NCBI GenBank assembly: GCA_944470555.2
Contig: OX104129.1
Span: 82,792,820 to 82,856,819, forward strand
Reading direction: 5' to 3'
DNA length: 64,000 nucleotides
Origin: Heterobilharzia americana
Taxonomy: Eukaryota > Platyhelminthes > Trematoda > Strigeidida > Schistosomatidae
The notes under the pieces: generated by a model
What the model saw: the letters and a program-made list of their open reading frames with translations, nothing else
What the model was told of the DNA's origin: nothing
The model's database searches: none
Shown here: positions 1-11,090 of the stretch, one piece after another
How positions within the stretch are numbered: the first letter of the stretch is position 1
How the letters are laid out: the number at the start of each line of letters is the position of its first letter
Position numbers and translations under genes: made by a program

Positions 1-532
1 AATGGTTACATTAAGACCAGATAACTAACTCTGTAACTTTCTTAGCCAGTGACATGAGAGACACAGACAAAAAGATTGAGGAAACTCCAATTTTCTGTTT
101 TCACCTAACTGCGGACTACTTAACCACTTAAGTGTCCAGAAAAAAATTATTGCGAGGGTAAACTACTGCCTTTCTCAATGATTGTGTTTAAGGTACTTGT
201 TACCTCTTACAGTGTGTTAATTATAACTGATTTTGAGAGCAGTATTAAGATAGTAGATACGGTTTTTCACAGGATATAAAACCATTCCAAGTTACTCGAG
301 ATTATGATATCCATTTATGTTCTCTAAGTTAGACAGTGTTTGTAGCCTCAAAATGGATTATTGAATGTAATTTCTGAAAAATATACAGGTCATAATATTC
401 TATCGCTGCGTTCTAGCCTTGACTGTGGAGAACAATTTAAAGTTCTACAGGATATCAGCGTATAGATCCCTCAGCACCCAGCCTGATCAGTGAATTTATA
501 TGAAGGCAGACTTGAAAACCAATTGATGAGTG
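1..532. other. AT-rich stretch, nothing recognised
   Basis: No coding-like exon, known repeat or RNA gene is visible on either strand. The stretch ends at the AT-rich tail of the RTE-like copy that starts near 533. Confidence 0.5.
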
Positions 533-1007
533 ATTATTATTATTTCTCCCTCGGGTTCCTAGTATAACATGCCACTTCAGTAGCACATCTACATTCCACT
601 CTACTCTCTGCAATCACGTGAACCTGGCTCCACAACCTCTCAGAAGCTCTCATTTCTTCCTCATACGATCTCCCCCATATCACCCTCAACTCGGACGCAC
701 AACTCGTTGCCTCTCCTCAGGGTTACACTCGAGTATCTGGCCTGGTGCGTGATATCCTTATTCGGCCTCCTCAGTGTATGCACAATCCAATTCATCTCCA
801 CTTCCTTCTGTATATTTGTTGAGTGACAGCTTCCTCGTTGGTTCATTGCCAGCCAGCTAGTCAGCTAGCCAGCCAGCCATAGTTTCTTGTTGCTTATCTT
901 TATTATTCTGGCCATCTCATCGATCTTCAGTAACGAGCCAGTGTAGGTGGCAGTTGTTGATGAATGTTTGTAGTTTGTCGTAAATGCCTTTCGTAACGTG
1001 CCAGGTC
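533..1007 (-). mobile_element. RTE-like LINE (family 1), 5'-truncated 3' fragment
   Basis: Only the C-terminal end of the RT protein and the 3' UTR remain. Read on the minus strand, the 3' end shows the family pattern: a CCGAGGGAGAAATAATAAT-type end, matching the GGGACTAATAATAAT tails of other copies. The peptide includes the conserved NWIVHTLRRPNKDITHQAR segment and GDMGEIV. Frameshifts and stops break the frame. The right end abuts a minus-strand PLE fragment near 1007. A GGCT-type short repeat (read GCCAGCCAGC on +) lies near 850-880, where other copies also vary. Confidence 0.85.
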
Positions 1008-1497
1008 TCCATTGAACGATTACTCCTCCCTATGTATGTGTGCCCATACATACAATGATAAGCTGAGCTGCACAGTATGTTTTACTGACAACAGATTTCA
1101 ATCTCTGCTTCAATATCATACTACTTGTTTCCCCTCTGTATAGTACTTTAAGAAATATGCTTTTCTTCAGGACCAAGGAAACTAAAGGCTTTGGGTTCAA
1201 CTGTTTGTTACAATGGTTGACAAACTGTAATGGATAACCGTTTTCCATTAGAGTGTCTGTCAGAAACTTATTCTCATCATCCATCGTATCAGATGTACAA
1301 ATATGTTGGATTCTACTGAACAAGCATCTTACCAAGCCTCTCTTATATTTCATCGGGCAAAAACTATGAAAATTCAAATACTATCCTGTCCAAGTACGCT
1401 TCCTATATATTGATCGTCTGATAGATCCATCTTCCCTCCGGTACAAGAGTATATCAAGAAATGCGAGTTGATGGTCTCAACCTCGCACAAATGATCA
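1004..1497 (-). mobile_element. Penelope-like element, RT C-terminal part (inverted arm)
   Basis: PLEs encode a reverse transcriptase joined to a GIY-YIG endonuclease. On the minus strand a broken frame reads EVETINS, FLDILLYRR, SIYRKRTWTG, FHSFCPMKYKRGLVRCLF, LFVN-type spacer and ends at the HTYIGRSNRS region of the GIY-YIG domain. These match the order seen in the copy at 38584-39500. At least two frameshifts and one stop interrupt it. It is truncated near 1004, where an RTE fragment begins. It faces the plus-strand arm that starts near 1505, so the two form a head-to-head inverted pair. Confidence 0.8.
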
Positions 1498-1504
1498 CAT
1501 CATA

Positions 1505-1843
1505 TCCCACTGTGTTTACCAATTTACATGTATGTGTGGACACAAATACATAGGGAGGAGTAATCGTTCAGTGGAGACTAGGGTAGGTGAACACATACAC
1601 AAATGGCTAGAAAAACAGTTTAACACACAAACTTTGATAAGTGCAGGTGACAGATATCCATCGTCATCGATAGCAAAACATATCAGTGAAATGAATCAAA
1701 GGTTAATAGGGAAACATTCTTTAAGATATTATACAGGAATAATCAAGGGTGCATACTGAAGTTTGCCGAAGCGTTAGCCATTCGTAAACTTAATCCCCCG
1801 CTGTGTGTAAAAAAGCAATTTGTTGTTTCACTTAATTTACCTT
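1505..1843 (+). mobile_element. Penelope-like element, GIY-YIG endonuclease part
   Basis: The frame reads VYQFTCMCGHKYIGRSNRS, then ETRVGEHIHKW and SSIAKHISEMNQ. After a one-base frameshift near 1760 it continues as LKFAEALAIRKLNPPLC and ends SLNLP followed by a stop near 1843. The CGHKYIG string, the EH motif and the AEALAIRK end are typical of the PLE endonuclease domain. The RT part is missing here. The minus-strand arm at 1004-1497 supplies RT sequence of what looks like the same subfamily, with YIGRSNRS shared by both arms. Confidence 0.85.
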
Positions 1844-1899
1844 GATAATCCTTAGTATTCTGATTATATCATCAAGACTAGTGTCATAACCTTTTCATA

Positions 1900-2165
1900 T
1901 TCCAAGTTGCTATTCATGGTAGACTGACATCAGTTGGAGGAACAAAGGAAACCTGGGAGCACTGGACAGCTGTTTCGTCCGACTAGTATGGGACTCCTCA
2001 GCAGTGCGCACCCACAACCCCACCAGCAGGGATCGAACCCGCGACCTCCAGGTTCCGTGGCCAGCGCGTTACCATTGAGCCACTGGGTCAGAATCCAATG
2101 CTCCATATTTCCACCTTCTGTTAGCTCACGATATATTCACTATATTTGACCTTTGATTTTGCTGT
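1900..2165 (-). mobile_element. SINE-1 (tRNA-headed, hammerhead-bearing retroposon)
   Basis: On the minus strand a tRNA-like head has an A box TGGCTCAATGG (2082-2072) and a B box GGGTTCGATCCC (2040-2029), followed by a hammerhead core and a tail reading AACTGATGTCAGTC. Related copies lie at 14.9, 26.1, 37.2, 42.2, 42.9, 43.4, 52.2 and 59.9 kb. This is the best preserved one. The layout (pol III promoter, then ribozyme) matches what is known of SMalpha-type schistosome SINEs. The family assignment is inferred. Confidence 0.8.
1959..2007 (-). ncRNA. Hammerhead ribozyme in SINE-1, all core parts intact
   Basis: Reading the minus strand: stem I GCACTG (2007-2002), core CTGAGGA (2001-1995), stem II GTCC (1994-1991) and GGAC (1980-1977), core GAAA (1976-1973), a short palindromic stem III CAGCTG (1972-1967), cleavage triplet GTC (1967-1965), then CAGTGC (1964-1959), which pairs exactly with stem I. 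CTGANGA, GAAA and an NUH site are the required hammerhead elements. The predicted cut lies between 1965 and 1964. The palindromic stem III would allow a dimeric fold. Activity is inferred, not shown. Confidence 0.8.
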
Positions 2166-3260
2166 ATAAATTGACTTGACAAGTAAATGTGTGGGGGATC
2201 AGATTGTTCGAAATGTATTGCGCAAATACACTACACACATTTTTCAAATAATCTTCATCTTCTAATAGCCTTATCGAAATTTATTAAAGGGACTAACTGT
2301 TTCAAATATACTATTTGGCTGTGGATTAAGAAGACCAAAATAGAGTATACCCTCTTCTTTTGAATATCACATTGTTTATATGTATATTCACATGAAGTGT
2401 TTACATCACCTTGGTTCTATTCTGTCTTAAAAGTAGATCAATCTAATTTTTAGTCACAATCACTACTAAAATTTAATAATATTTTGGTCAAAATACACCC
2501 CCTTGTTTTCCTCTTCGGTTTCTACTGTCTTTTTTTTTTCTCTTTCTCTGTTAAACAGTTGTACAACTTATCATTGTTCAATCTAACACGTTAATAATTG
2601 TACAATTTTTGACTGTTATAAGTAATAGAAACAACAATTTCTTTTATAGACCAATACAAAGCTTTCATCCATTTGGTTTCTGAATTCACATGATACCTAT
2701 GTCATTAATTACAACTGATCTGTTCATAAAAACACCTGCTCCTATTCTAAAATAAACTATACGATTATTTCATATGTATTCTTAGCTGCTGTTTTTTTTT
2801 AAATTATAGATCACTAGTGGATATCCTATCTTTTTCTGATATCAGAATACATATATGTATCATGGTTGGATGGTCATCACTTTACCATAACTCCATTTTT
2901 GTTACCTATAAATTTCGGCATAAGTTTGCCAGAATAAGTATAAGGAAGGTAGATAAACTTAAAAAAATAATTCCATGTATTAGATTAGACTAATACAGAA
3001 AATGTATTTCATGAATATCACATGTTACAAATTAAGTGAATGTATTGCATCTATGTATATATTTGAAAAGATTTGACTATAGAATAAGTAAAAATATATT
3101 CATATGCAAATAAAGTTGTCATTTCGATATGAAGATAAGGTGAATGCTAATTTCTGTCAACTTTCTGTAGGTTGATTTAAACTAACAAGAGTGAAAACGG
3201 AAGTAGATTGTTGATAAGTCTGTAAAAAGGTTGCTAAGATCCTTATCAATTTGTAAAGAT
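2166..3260. other. AT-rich spacer, nothing recognised
   Basis: Long AT-rich sequence with homopolymer T runs. No exon-like frame with splice signals, repeat family or structured RNA was recognised. Confidence 0.45.
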
Positions 3261-3815
3261 TTCCTTATTTGATTTGTTAATTGATTTATATCGCACAGTT
3301 ATACAGTATTATTTACTTGATAACATTTCCATATATCTGATATAGGTGTTACGTTATTTCTATTACATATGTTGTGTGTTGATTTGATGAACAAAGAAAG
3401 ATTCAGTGAACAATCTCTCTCCATCTCCATCTAATTATATTGCACTTGAGTAGAGAGTGGCATTATCTCACCCTTTTGTATGCTTGTGTGTTATTGTATG
3501 CATTACAACAGTGGAGATCTTTTCTACATTATTGATCTTATTGGTATCTGTCATTCTACATTTGACTAAATTACGATAAATTCCGATATTCTAATTCACC
3601 CTAATAGGCTTGTTTACCTATGCAATTGACTTCACAGTCATTATATAGAATTTGATAGATTACATTATCTTGCTTAACTGGTTCTGTCAAATCCTTAAGC
3701 CGACAAAGCTTATCTCTGAGTGAGTTTATAGGTTTAAAAGACACTTTCATTCCAGCTTTGTTGTAGATCGCAAGTGAACTTTCTAATGTACCTTCCTTAT
3801 AGGATAATATAATGG
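3261..3815 (-). mobile_element. Penelope-like element, inverted arm with complete 3' end
   Basis: On the minus strand broken frames read GMKVSFKPINSLRDKLCRLK, then NVIYQIL, NDCEVNCIG, a degenerate GIY-YIG domain, and the PLE 3' UTR (AAATAATACTGTATAACTG near 3300). The peptide is collinear with the plus-strand copy at 4935-5420. The tail matches the terminal sequence of the hairpin at 57934-58134. This arm and 3833-4258 share several hundred bases in opposite orientation. Confidence 0.8.
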
Positions 3816-3832
3816 AGGCTGTGAACTGACAT

Positions 3833-4258
3833 TAGGTGGCAGTTAGAATAGTGGAATATAGTAATTTAGTCAAATGTAGAATGACAGATACCAATAAGAT
3901 CAGTAATCATGAAGGAGACTTGCCTGTTGTAATGCATGCATTAACACACAACCATACAAAAGGGTCGGATAATGCCACTCTACTCAAGTCTAATATAATT
4001 AGGTGGAGATGGAGAGAGATTGGTTACTGAATCTTTCTTTGTTCATCAAATCAACACACAACACGTGATATCTTATATATGGGAAATTTTGCTTTCCAAA
4101 GGCGACAGGAGTGTAAAAATTAGATGTGGGAAGTTTTGTGATAACATCGATATAATTATGAGCACTGATAATTTATGCTGCAAACGACATCCAGTAAATA
4201 ATACTATATCACTGTATGTTATAAATCAAATAAACAAATCTAATATGGGATTACCTTG
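3833..4258 (+). mobile_element. Penelope-like element, GIY-YIG 3' part and 3' UTR
   Basis: The frame contains VVMHALTHNHTKGSDNATLL, the conserved C-terminal half of this PLE subfamily's endonuclease (compare ALHAMTHNHT at about 5190). It is followed by a 3' UTR with TATAATTATGAGCA, AATTTATGC and CAAACG, then AATAATACTATATCACTGTA, ending CTAATATGGGATTAC. It repeats, in the opposite sense, most of 3261-3600. The N-terminal RT is absent. Confidence 0.8.
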
Positions 4259-4809
4259 TATCACAGTGCCCAAGCTTTACACTTGTATTTCTAAGATTTC
4301 ATCTAAATGTCTAGGTACAATTTATTCTAATGCAGACTGCGCGCATTATTCTCGTAGAAGTATTTTTCAGGTACCTACTTTATTGTAAATTAAAAAAAGC
4401 AATACTTATTTCTTACTTATGGTCACATAATTGTGAGATACATTAGCAATACTTGTACGATATTGGTAGTGGCTAACCTTTGCCATTCAGTTACCACAAC
4501 TTCTAAATTTCGGTAACGTTTCAAATAACAGCTTGTTAACTATCCGATAAATGTCTTTGCTTAAATTATGTAACGTGAAGAAGGATTTCGGTGTATAACT
4601 ACTAAACACGTTTATAGACTTGAATGTCAGTTAAACTCTTAGCTACTTATGCTACGAAACAGTGATAACTCAGGTCATTTATTTACGCACATATACTACT
4701 AAATAATTGTTAGCAGCACAAAGCATAGTATGACGTGCTAGAAATAAATTCAGCTACTTTAAACCATTTGTCTCGTGACTACTTTTGTCATAGTTACTGC
4801 ACAGGCCAA
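4259..4809. other. Spacer between PLE pairs
   Basis: No gene or further repeat is evident. The sequence is AT-rich and has no long coding-like frame with splice signals. Confidence 0.4.
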
Positions 4810-4930
4810 GTAGGAAATCTTCTCAAAGACGGTTTTGATTGTAAACTTCATTGCTTACTGACACGTTCTATAGCTGCTTTGACTCTGTCTTTTAACCTAC
4901 AAAGCTTGTTTCTAAGTGAGTTTGTTGTTG
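4810..4930 (-). mobile_element. Penelope-like element, short inverted arm
   Basis: The minus strand reads TNSLRNKLCRLKDRVKAAIE, the region just upstream of the GIY-YIG domain in this PLE subfamily. 4891-4929 is a nearly perfect inverted repeat of 4964-5001 in the neighbouring plus-strand copy, so this is another head-to-head PLE pair. Confidence 0.75.
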
Positions 4931-4934
4931 GGAT

Positions 4935-5420
4935 TGCTGGGATTAAAGTGGCACTCAAACCAACAAACTCACTCGGAAACAAGCTTTGTAGGTTAAAACA
5001 TCTTATCGATGCAATTCAGCAAAATAATCTGGTTTACCAGATCCCTTGCAATGATTGCGAGGTCAAGTGCATAGGTCAAAGCAGTCGGCCAGGGTCGATT
5101 AGAATAAAAGAGCACAAAACCTTAGCTAAATCAAGATTATTAGATCCTAATAAGATAAGAAATCTAAAGAAAAACTCGGCTATAGCTCTGCATGCGATGA
5201 CACACAATCACACAGTAGGGTGGGATAAGGTAACAATGTTGAAAACCAAGTTAGTTGTTTGGAGGGAGGGAGAGATTGATAACCGACTGGATCTTTGTTT
5301 ATCGAATCAACACCAAACACACGCAGCAATAGAAATGATCCTGCACCTGTCTCAGATATATCAAAGTCAAAACTTCATTATTGTTTACTCCAGATATTAC
5401 CACAGGATGTAAATGAAAAC
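4935..5420 (+). mobile_element. Penelope-like element, GIY-YIG endonuclease part
   Basis: An open frame reads GIKVALKPTNSLGNKLCRLK, LVYQIPCNDCEVKCIGQSSR, SIRIKEHK and AIALHAMTHNHTVGW, followed by an acidic and basic tail. The GIY-YIG core is altered to CIG, losing the aromatic residue. EH and NH motifs are present. The RT domain is missing, and the frame ends at a stop near 5412. This is the longest uninterrupted PLE frame in the left part of the window, so this copy may be younger than its neighbours. Confidence 0.8.
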
Positions 5421-5866
5421 TTAAGGATTCCAGAAGATTTCCTACCTGTGTCCCTGTGCACACTGATATTAACATAACAGGTAAGTGAGTAGGAAGTAAT
5501 AATTAGGTTCCAGTGACCCATACTTTTCAACAGTGTGAATATTCGTCAACTCTTTAAATACATGGAACACAAACTTCTTTGAGTTAAACATTAACAGAAA
5601 TTAGATTTTGTTTTCCATCCCTTCAGATTGATTTAAACTGTATTCCCAACGCTCATATATCTTCGACAAAATAAAGCTGGTTTGTATGAAATAGCAGGAA
5701 TGAAAAATACAATATGAAATATAGGGTCTTTCCACTTCATACAGCAAACGGATTACTCAACTCACTGTAATGGTTAATCACAGATTATGAGAAATGAGTA
5801 TTTATGACTTCATACACTTTTGGATTGTATTCCGTGCACTCAGCAGCAGAAGGTTTAGTTCACACA
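5421..5866. other. Spacer, nothing recognised
   Basis: No coding-like exon or repeat family was recognised between the PLE end and the LINE fragment starting near 5867. Confidence 0.4.
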
Positions 5867-6440
5867 GACACTGACACTAGTTTTATTCATTGACTTGGAA
5901 GTGGCGTTCAATTCAGTTAACTTAGAGGTCTTATGACAACATTTCTCATTGAAACACTTACCCAGTAAATACGTCAACCTGCTAAAGGTTGGAGTTAAAA
6001 ACACATGGATTTGTAAAAGGTTATGATAAGGTATCAAATGAGTTTTCTGTGTCATATGGTGTCTGTTTAGGATATTCACTCTCTCAATTCTTATTCGAAT
6101 CTGTCATAAACGTGTCCATAGAGGCCTCCGTTTCCTTGTTCCATTACTTCAGAAGATTCGTTAGTGGACCTAGAGCATACAGATGGGAATGCTGACAAAA
6201 TTCACAGTCTTCTGAACATCTTGAATGGCAATTTAAGGATTTTTTTTATGTGTATCCTACCACTCAACTGCAAATTGTTATTACATGACGCGCGTGTGTT
6301 GCAACCTAATCTAACAAGTGGAAATGAAGTGGTTCAGCGATCTGGTCATGTTTTGTTTTTGTTTCGTGAATTTCTTCCACTTTTGATAAAGCTTTCACCT
6401 GACCTGTGTACCTATTACCCTGTTGTGCTGGCATAAAGTG
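5867..6440 (+). mobile_element. LINE family 2, reverse transcriptase fragment
   Basis: Broken frames read FIDLEVAFNSVNLEVL (RT motif A region, normally a D followed by AFDSV), then DKVSNEFSVSYGVCLGYSLS (motif B region), NADKIHSLLNILNGNLR and CKLLLHDARV with NLTSGNEVV. The order matches the RT domain of the second LINE family in this window. The FADD box is lost, and several frameshifts are present. Both ends are truncated, so no tail or target-site duplication can be read. Confidence 0.75.
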
Positions 6441-7435
6441 TGGTCACTTAGAGTTTCTTCACATGAAAGCCAGGTCCACGTCTATTCTAACTAACTGAAA
6501 ATCAACTGGAGTTACTGAACAAATATATTTACTTTACTACCTAAAATGAGACATATTAATAAGTATATTATATGAGTGTGTAAAAGTCAAGCATATAAAC
6601 TCATATAAACATTTCACTACAAATGAAATCTAACATTCTACATAGTTATGTCATTGATGCCACTGGAACAGTGTACAAACGCAAATATATACAGACTTGA
6701 CTATAATAATCTTTTTTAAAAGGTTAAACTGATCACTTTCATTTTTTAAAAATTCTTTTTTTTCTGAAATCCAACATCCTATAAACTTAATCATTGTAAA
6801 ATGAAATACACGCAAACACTCGAATATCTTCGATCCAGGTCACTTCATTCTACTTTACAACCAACATGCTATATTCGCTTTCGACTATACACGTTTCTGG
6901 TTATGCTATGGTCAACAAACAAATATTTGTAAAAGATATCGGCTTGTATCTATGTATATTTTCGAAAAATATCTTTTTTTACAACTACATGTCACATGAT
7001 ATAAATCATTTTGTTTTAACTGTTCAACATGTTCAGTAGTGAAGGCCACCAATGACATAAATTGTGTTGTTTACACTGTTTAAATGTCAAACTGTATAGT
7101 AGTATAGGAGAAAGGAATTAAGATAAGAAAGACATTGTTAGATTTTTTAAAAATAAAAATTGAATAAAAAAGAAGAATATATTCTTTTGTAGATAACTAA
7201 AATTGTTTTTGCCATTCACAAAACTACTGACATATTCAAAGCTGTGGCTATGAGTTAACAATCATTTTGTCAATTGGGAAAGCAATAACACGTAATAAGT
7301 CCAACTGAACGATACGTAACAATCCATTAAAAATAAGGTGTCCTGAACTGATAAACTGTAGTAGAGTAAAAGATAGAATTTCCCCCAAAGTAACCGTAAT
7401 GGTTCATGCTGTTATAAGCATTGTTTAAAGTTGTA
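6441..7435. other. AT-rich spacer, nothing recognised
   Basis: No exon-like frame, repeat or RNA gene was recognised. The base composition is AT-rich with T and A runs. Confidence 0.4.
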
Positions 7436-7439
7436 ATCT

Positions 7440-7665
7440 GTTTAGTGGCCAGCAGTGGAATCTATGACACATATTTCATTTCCTATTTGAGCCCCTTCAG
7501 CCTGATATACTTGCACTCTAGTGAGTGATGCTGTTCACACTGAGACAAGAACCCAGTATCAATCACTTCAATTGCTAAGGCGTTTTGTCCACTGAGTATA
7601 GGAGCTCATCTACCAACAGAGGTTGACGAATTCCACTCACAATATCAACGAGATATTACAAGTAC
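7440..7665 (-). mobile_element. SINE-2 (SMalpha-like), minus arm joined to a plus-type tail
   Basis: The minus strand carries a degenerate hammerhead (CTGAAGG instead of CTGANGA, stem II loop CAAATA, GAAA present) and a tRNA-like head ending near 7595. Directly after it on the + strand comes the tail segment CTACCAACAGAGGTTGACGA, which elsewhere follows the plus arm of this family (compare 44530-44560). This copy therefore looks like a fold-back pair that has lost its plus arm. Confidence 0.6.
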
Positions 7666-7849
7666 TAAACAATACTGCTTAAGTTTAATTAACCTCAAGA
7701 CATTTTTACATGATATGATAAGAATTACCCACTAGTTTATCTCAGTGCTAAATGTGAAAGCTAAGAGAAAATGAAATAGACATCACTCTTACACTAAGAT
7801 AAAAATCTCAGACTAAAACAATCGGATTCTAAAGTTCAAAGGATGTATT

Positions 7850-7965
7850 CCGAGTTGGGACAACATAAATCACTGCGGTGTAGGTATATCTAGCCGACAA
7901 GTCCTGAATAGGATGAAAAGTGCTTCCTGGATTCTACTGCTTTCCACAACTTAGTTATTCTTAAA
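7850..7965 (+). mobile_element. SINE-2 (SMalpha-like), 3' half
   Basis: The segment is collinear with other SINE-2 copies from the GGGACAACATAAATCACT region through a mutated hammerhead (CCGACAA, loop TGAATA, GAAA) to CTTCCTGGATTCTACTGC. The tRNA-like head is missing. It lies 200 bases from another SINE-2 copy in the opposite orientation. Confidence 0.65.
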
Positions 7966-8529
7966 TCCTTTCAATAAAATAAACCACAAGTTAGTAAATA
8001 ACTATAAGGTAGTTTTTAACAACTTACCTCTAATCGCTTCTATAATAAGGCTAAAAGTTGTAGGCTTGTAGTTATAAAAAGGAAGTATATACACGTCTTC
8101 AGCACCAGACATACACTAGGAAATGAAGCTGCATTGACTTTTTCAGTCAGATTTATAGACAAGTGATATAGAAAACTAGTCATAGAGTTTTTTACGAAGG
8201 TGAAATGTTTTCACTTATGGCAATTTTTCAAAAAGCATTGCTCATTAACTCTCGTAGATGCTGCATTTTTGCAAAAAGGTTAGCCTAAATTACTAATTTG
8301 TAAAAAACTACATAGCTGTACATGTTTTTCACAATTGAAAAGGTGTAAATTTATGTTTTGTTAAGCGTTAAGTAGTACTAATGTTAGCTTCTAAAACAAG
8401 GTCATATATGAAGATTTATTGTTCAAGCATGTAGTTTGTTATTTTGTGTACAAAACAAACCATTTACAGGGTGATATACAACTTTTTTTTTATTATTTTT
8501 CCTTTATATCTCAATCTCATCTTCTGTAG

Positions 8530-9307
8530 ATCAAATTCACTTATTCGCTGCGTTAAATCAGCTTGATTTAACTGCCTTCCAATCTCATTTCTCATCGATT
8601 TTGTCACCATTATCAAATGCAAATCCAATCGCTAGTGGAGTGCATTCCATTGGACAGCCTTTAAGTATTCCAGAAATATCTCCAACCCCTAGTTTACTTG
8701 GCTGTTATCCTGCTGCTGCAGCTCTACCTGTTGTTGGGTCACCAAATAACTATATTTTTTCTACACCTGCAGCTCTGCTCAAGGTATCAAGTAGACTCCC
8801 AGAAGATCACTTTGTAGCTTCGACAAATAATAGCCTCAATGATATTGTTGCTAGCCGATCTGATCTGTGCATTAGCAATGCTAATAATATATCGTCTAAT
8901 GATACGTTGAACTGTAATGGTTCACTGTCAGTCGGCTCAGTCAACAATTACACACAACTTTCAACTCCCTTAGATCCGATAAGATCAATTCGTGGTTTAC
9001 AAAACACAACTTCATTACTTGGTCTTCCATCCTTGTCGCTCGGTACTCTCCTGAATGTACAACAGCAAACTCCACTAATCCCATTGACCAATACAGAAGA
9101 GAATATTGTCGTTCGAGAAATGATTATTTCTAATGATGTCATAGGCTGTATCATTGGACGTGGGGGCACAACAATAAATGAAATCAGAAATACGTCCAAA
9201 GCTCAAATCAAAATATCCAATTGTGAAGATGGTGCAAAAGAAAGAAAAATTACAGTCTCTGGAAAGTTGGATTCAGTGAATCTTGCTCAATTTCTAATAA
9301 ACAGCAG
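8530..9307 (+). CDS. PCBP/mub-type KH RNA-binding protein, penultimate coding exon (third KH domain)
   Basis: This exon encodes the linker and third KH domain of a poly(C)-binding, hnRNP E/K-type RNA-binding protein, which acts in mRNA splicing, stability and translation. A strong acceptor (ATCTTCTGTAG, AG at 8528-8529) opens a frame starting QIHLFAALNQ, with the first codon split in phase 1. About 190 residues of Ser/Asn-rich linker follow. The KH domain begins at VREMIISNDVIGCIIGRGG; its GXXG loop is GRGG, followed by TTINEIRN and NLAQFLINS. The donor is AG|GTCAGT at 9308, phase 2. The match to KH3 of PCBP/mub is clear by eye. KH1 and KH2 are not seen in the window and must lie upstream. 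Reading past 9307 gives about 37 non-family residues, so the donor is preferred. Confidence 0.88.
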
Positions 9308-9836
9308 GTCAGTTCAGTTTAAAAAACTTCTTGCTTTATTCCTGAAAAAAATAATCAGTTCTACATTTATTTCATTGTATTTTTGTTGGCTTCTTCCTCA
9401 CCTTAACTACGCTCCCTAAACACTTGAAATTGGTTAATCAGTTTTCGAGTGATTTACCATTTACATGGTCTACCTTGATAATTTTTAAAGCTTAGTACTT
9501 TTCCAACTGCCAGCTGAATACCGTGTCAACATGGTTTGTGTTGTGAATCCATAAGGCTATCTGATGTAATTTGGCTTTTTGAGTTAAATGTTTCCGGGTA
9601 CACCTCTAATAAGCCTTGCCTGAAATGAGCAGAACGACCGTCCGATGCTAAGATCACTCTGATCCAGTTGCTTGGCTAAATCTACAGATCAGCTCGTTCA
9701 GCAGTAAAAGCTTGAGATTCATTTAATTTAAGATAATGTGCTATGGATCAATGAACGAATCTCGATAAAAAGTTTTCTAAATGGAGTGAAACTTCATCTA
9801 GTTTATTAAAATAAACGTTTTCCATAGTTACAATAA
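9308..9836. other. Intron start of the KH gene
   Basis: This is the first part of the 4.8 kb intron between the KH3 exon and the terminal exon. It has no recognised repeat or exon before the RTE-like insertion near 9837. Confidence 0.5.
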
Positions 9837-11090
9837 GCGGATCAAATTGTAATGCTACAATACGCATCACCATAGAACAGAGCATAGAATTGCGATAGAC
9901 TTTCTATCTCAACTTCATCGACTTTGAGAAGGCTTTTGACAGCGTCAACCGAGAAGTAATTTGGAAACTTCTTCAATACTACGGAGTACCACAAATCTTT
10001 ATCAACCTCATTCAACAACTATATGACGATGCCACATACCGATTGGTTCACAATGGAAAGCTCAGTGATGCCGTTTAAAGTGAAGTGAAGAGAGGAGTAG
10101 GGATGAGGTTGCCTGCCTACTATCACTGATTATCTTCTTCATTGTGGTTAACTGGACTGGATCATGCAACAAACCGTGAGGAGCGAGAAGATGGGCATAC
10201 GCTGGCTGGACCGATGAACAGAACTCAGAAGAAGATTTGGATTTTGCCAATAATGATTTATGACCAATGTCTTGTGGCACAAACTCGAAGATTAACAGGC
10301 AAAAACCAACTAGTTGACAGAAGAGGCAGCGAAGAGGGAACCTCACATGAACGTAGAAAAGACAGAGGTGAAGAAGATGCTCAACCAACAACACCAACAG
10401 CTTAAAGAAAGTAGTTTCCTCCACCTACCTAGGCTGAGTAGCATCGTTTCAACTACAGGCTGCAGCACAGATGAGGATGTCAAAGCCACAATCGTAAAGA
10501 CAGCAAGGCAGGCCCTGCTTCATTAACCTGAAATCAATGTGGAGATCTACTGCACTCCGCTCAGCATAAAGCGTGAACAAGATCCGGATTTTCAACATTA
10601 ATGCCAATTAAGTCAGTACTTCCATGTGACAGTTTAAAGACTTGGTAAGTCACGAAAAGCATTTCCAACAAACTACAGACATACATCATGAACAGCTGCT
10701 ACCTCCACTCACTCGATACTGACACTGACTATCACATCAGATCGCCAGGAAGAATAAGAAACAAGGAACTCTGACTGACGACGGACCAACCAAGAACCTA
10801 TTGCTCAACAAACATGCGGACGAAGAAATTGGAGATTGGTAGGGCATACACTGAGAAAACCATTCGGAGACATCACGCTTCAGGTCAAGCCCTCGAGTGA
10901 AACTCAAAGGGGAACGATGAGTTGGGCGTCTAAGGTATGGGTGACATGGAGGAGATCATATAAGAAAGAAATGTAGGTTTGTGGGCAGTGGTGGAAACAG
11001 GTTTTGAAGACTGTAGAGAAGGGAATGAAATGGCGACGTGCTACTGAAGCGGTATGTTCCACTAGGAACCGAAGGGACAAATAATAAATA
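9837..11090 (+). mobile_element. RTE-like LINE (family 1), 5'-truncated copy inside the KH-gene intron
   Basis: The copy starts inside the RT domain and reads FIDFEKAFDSVNREV, YYGVPQIFINLIQQLYDDAT, then through frameshifts to the C-terminal region (NLLLNKHAD, RREGDM-type remains) and the tail GGGACAAATAATAAATA at 11077-11093. The FADD region reads DFANNDL. It has the same orientation as the host gene. It carries many stops and cannot make a full protein. Confidence 0.85.

Noticed and set aside
2021..2085. tRNA gene on the minus strand
   Set aside because: A and B boxes are present, but the segment does not close into a cloverleaf acceptor stem and is followed by the SINE-1 body, so it is a SINE head.
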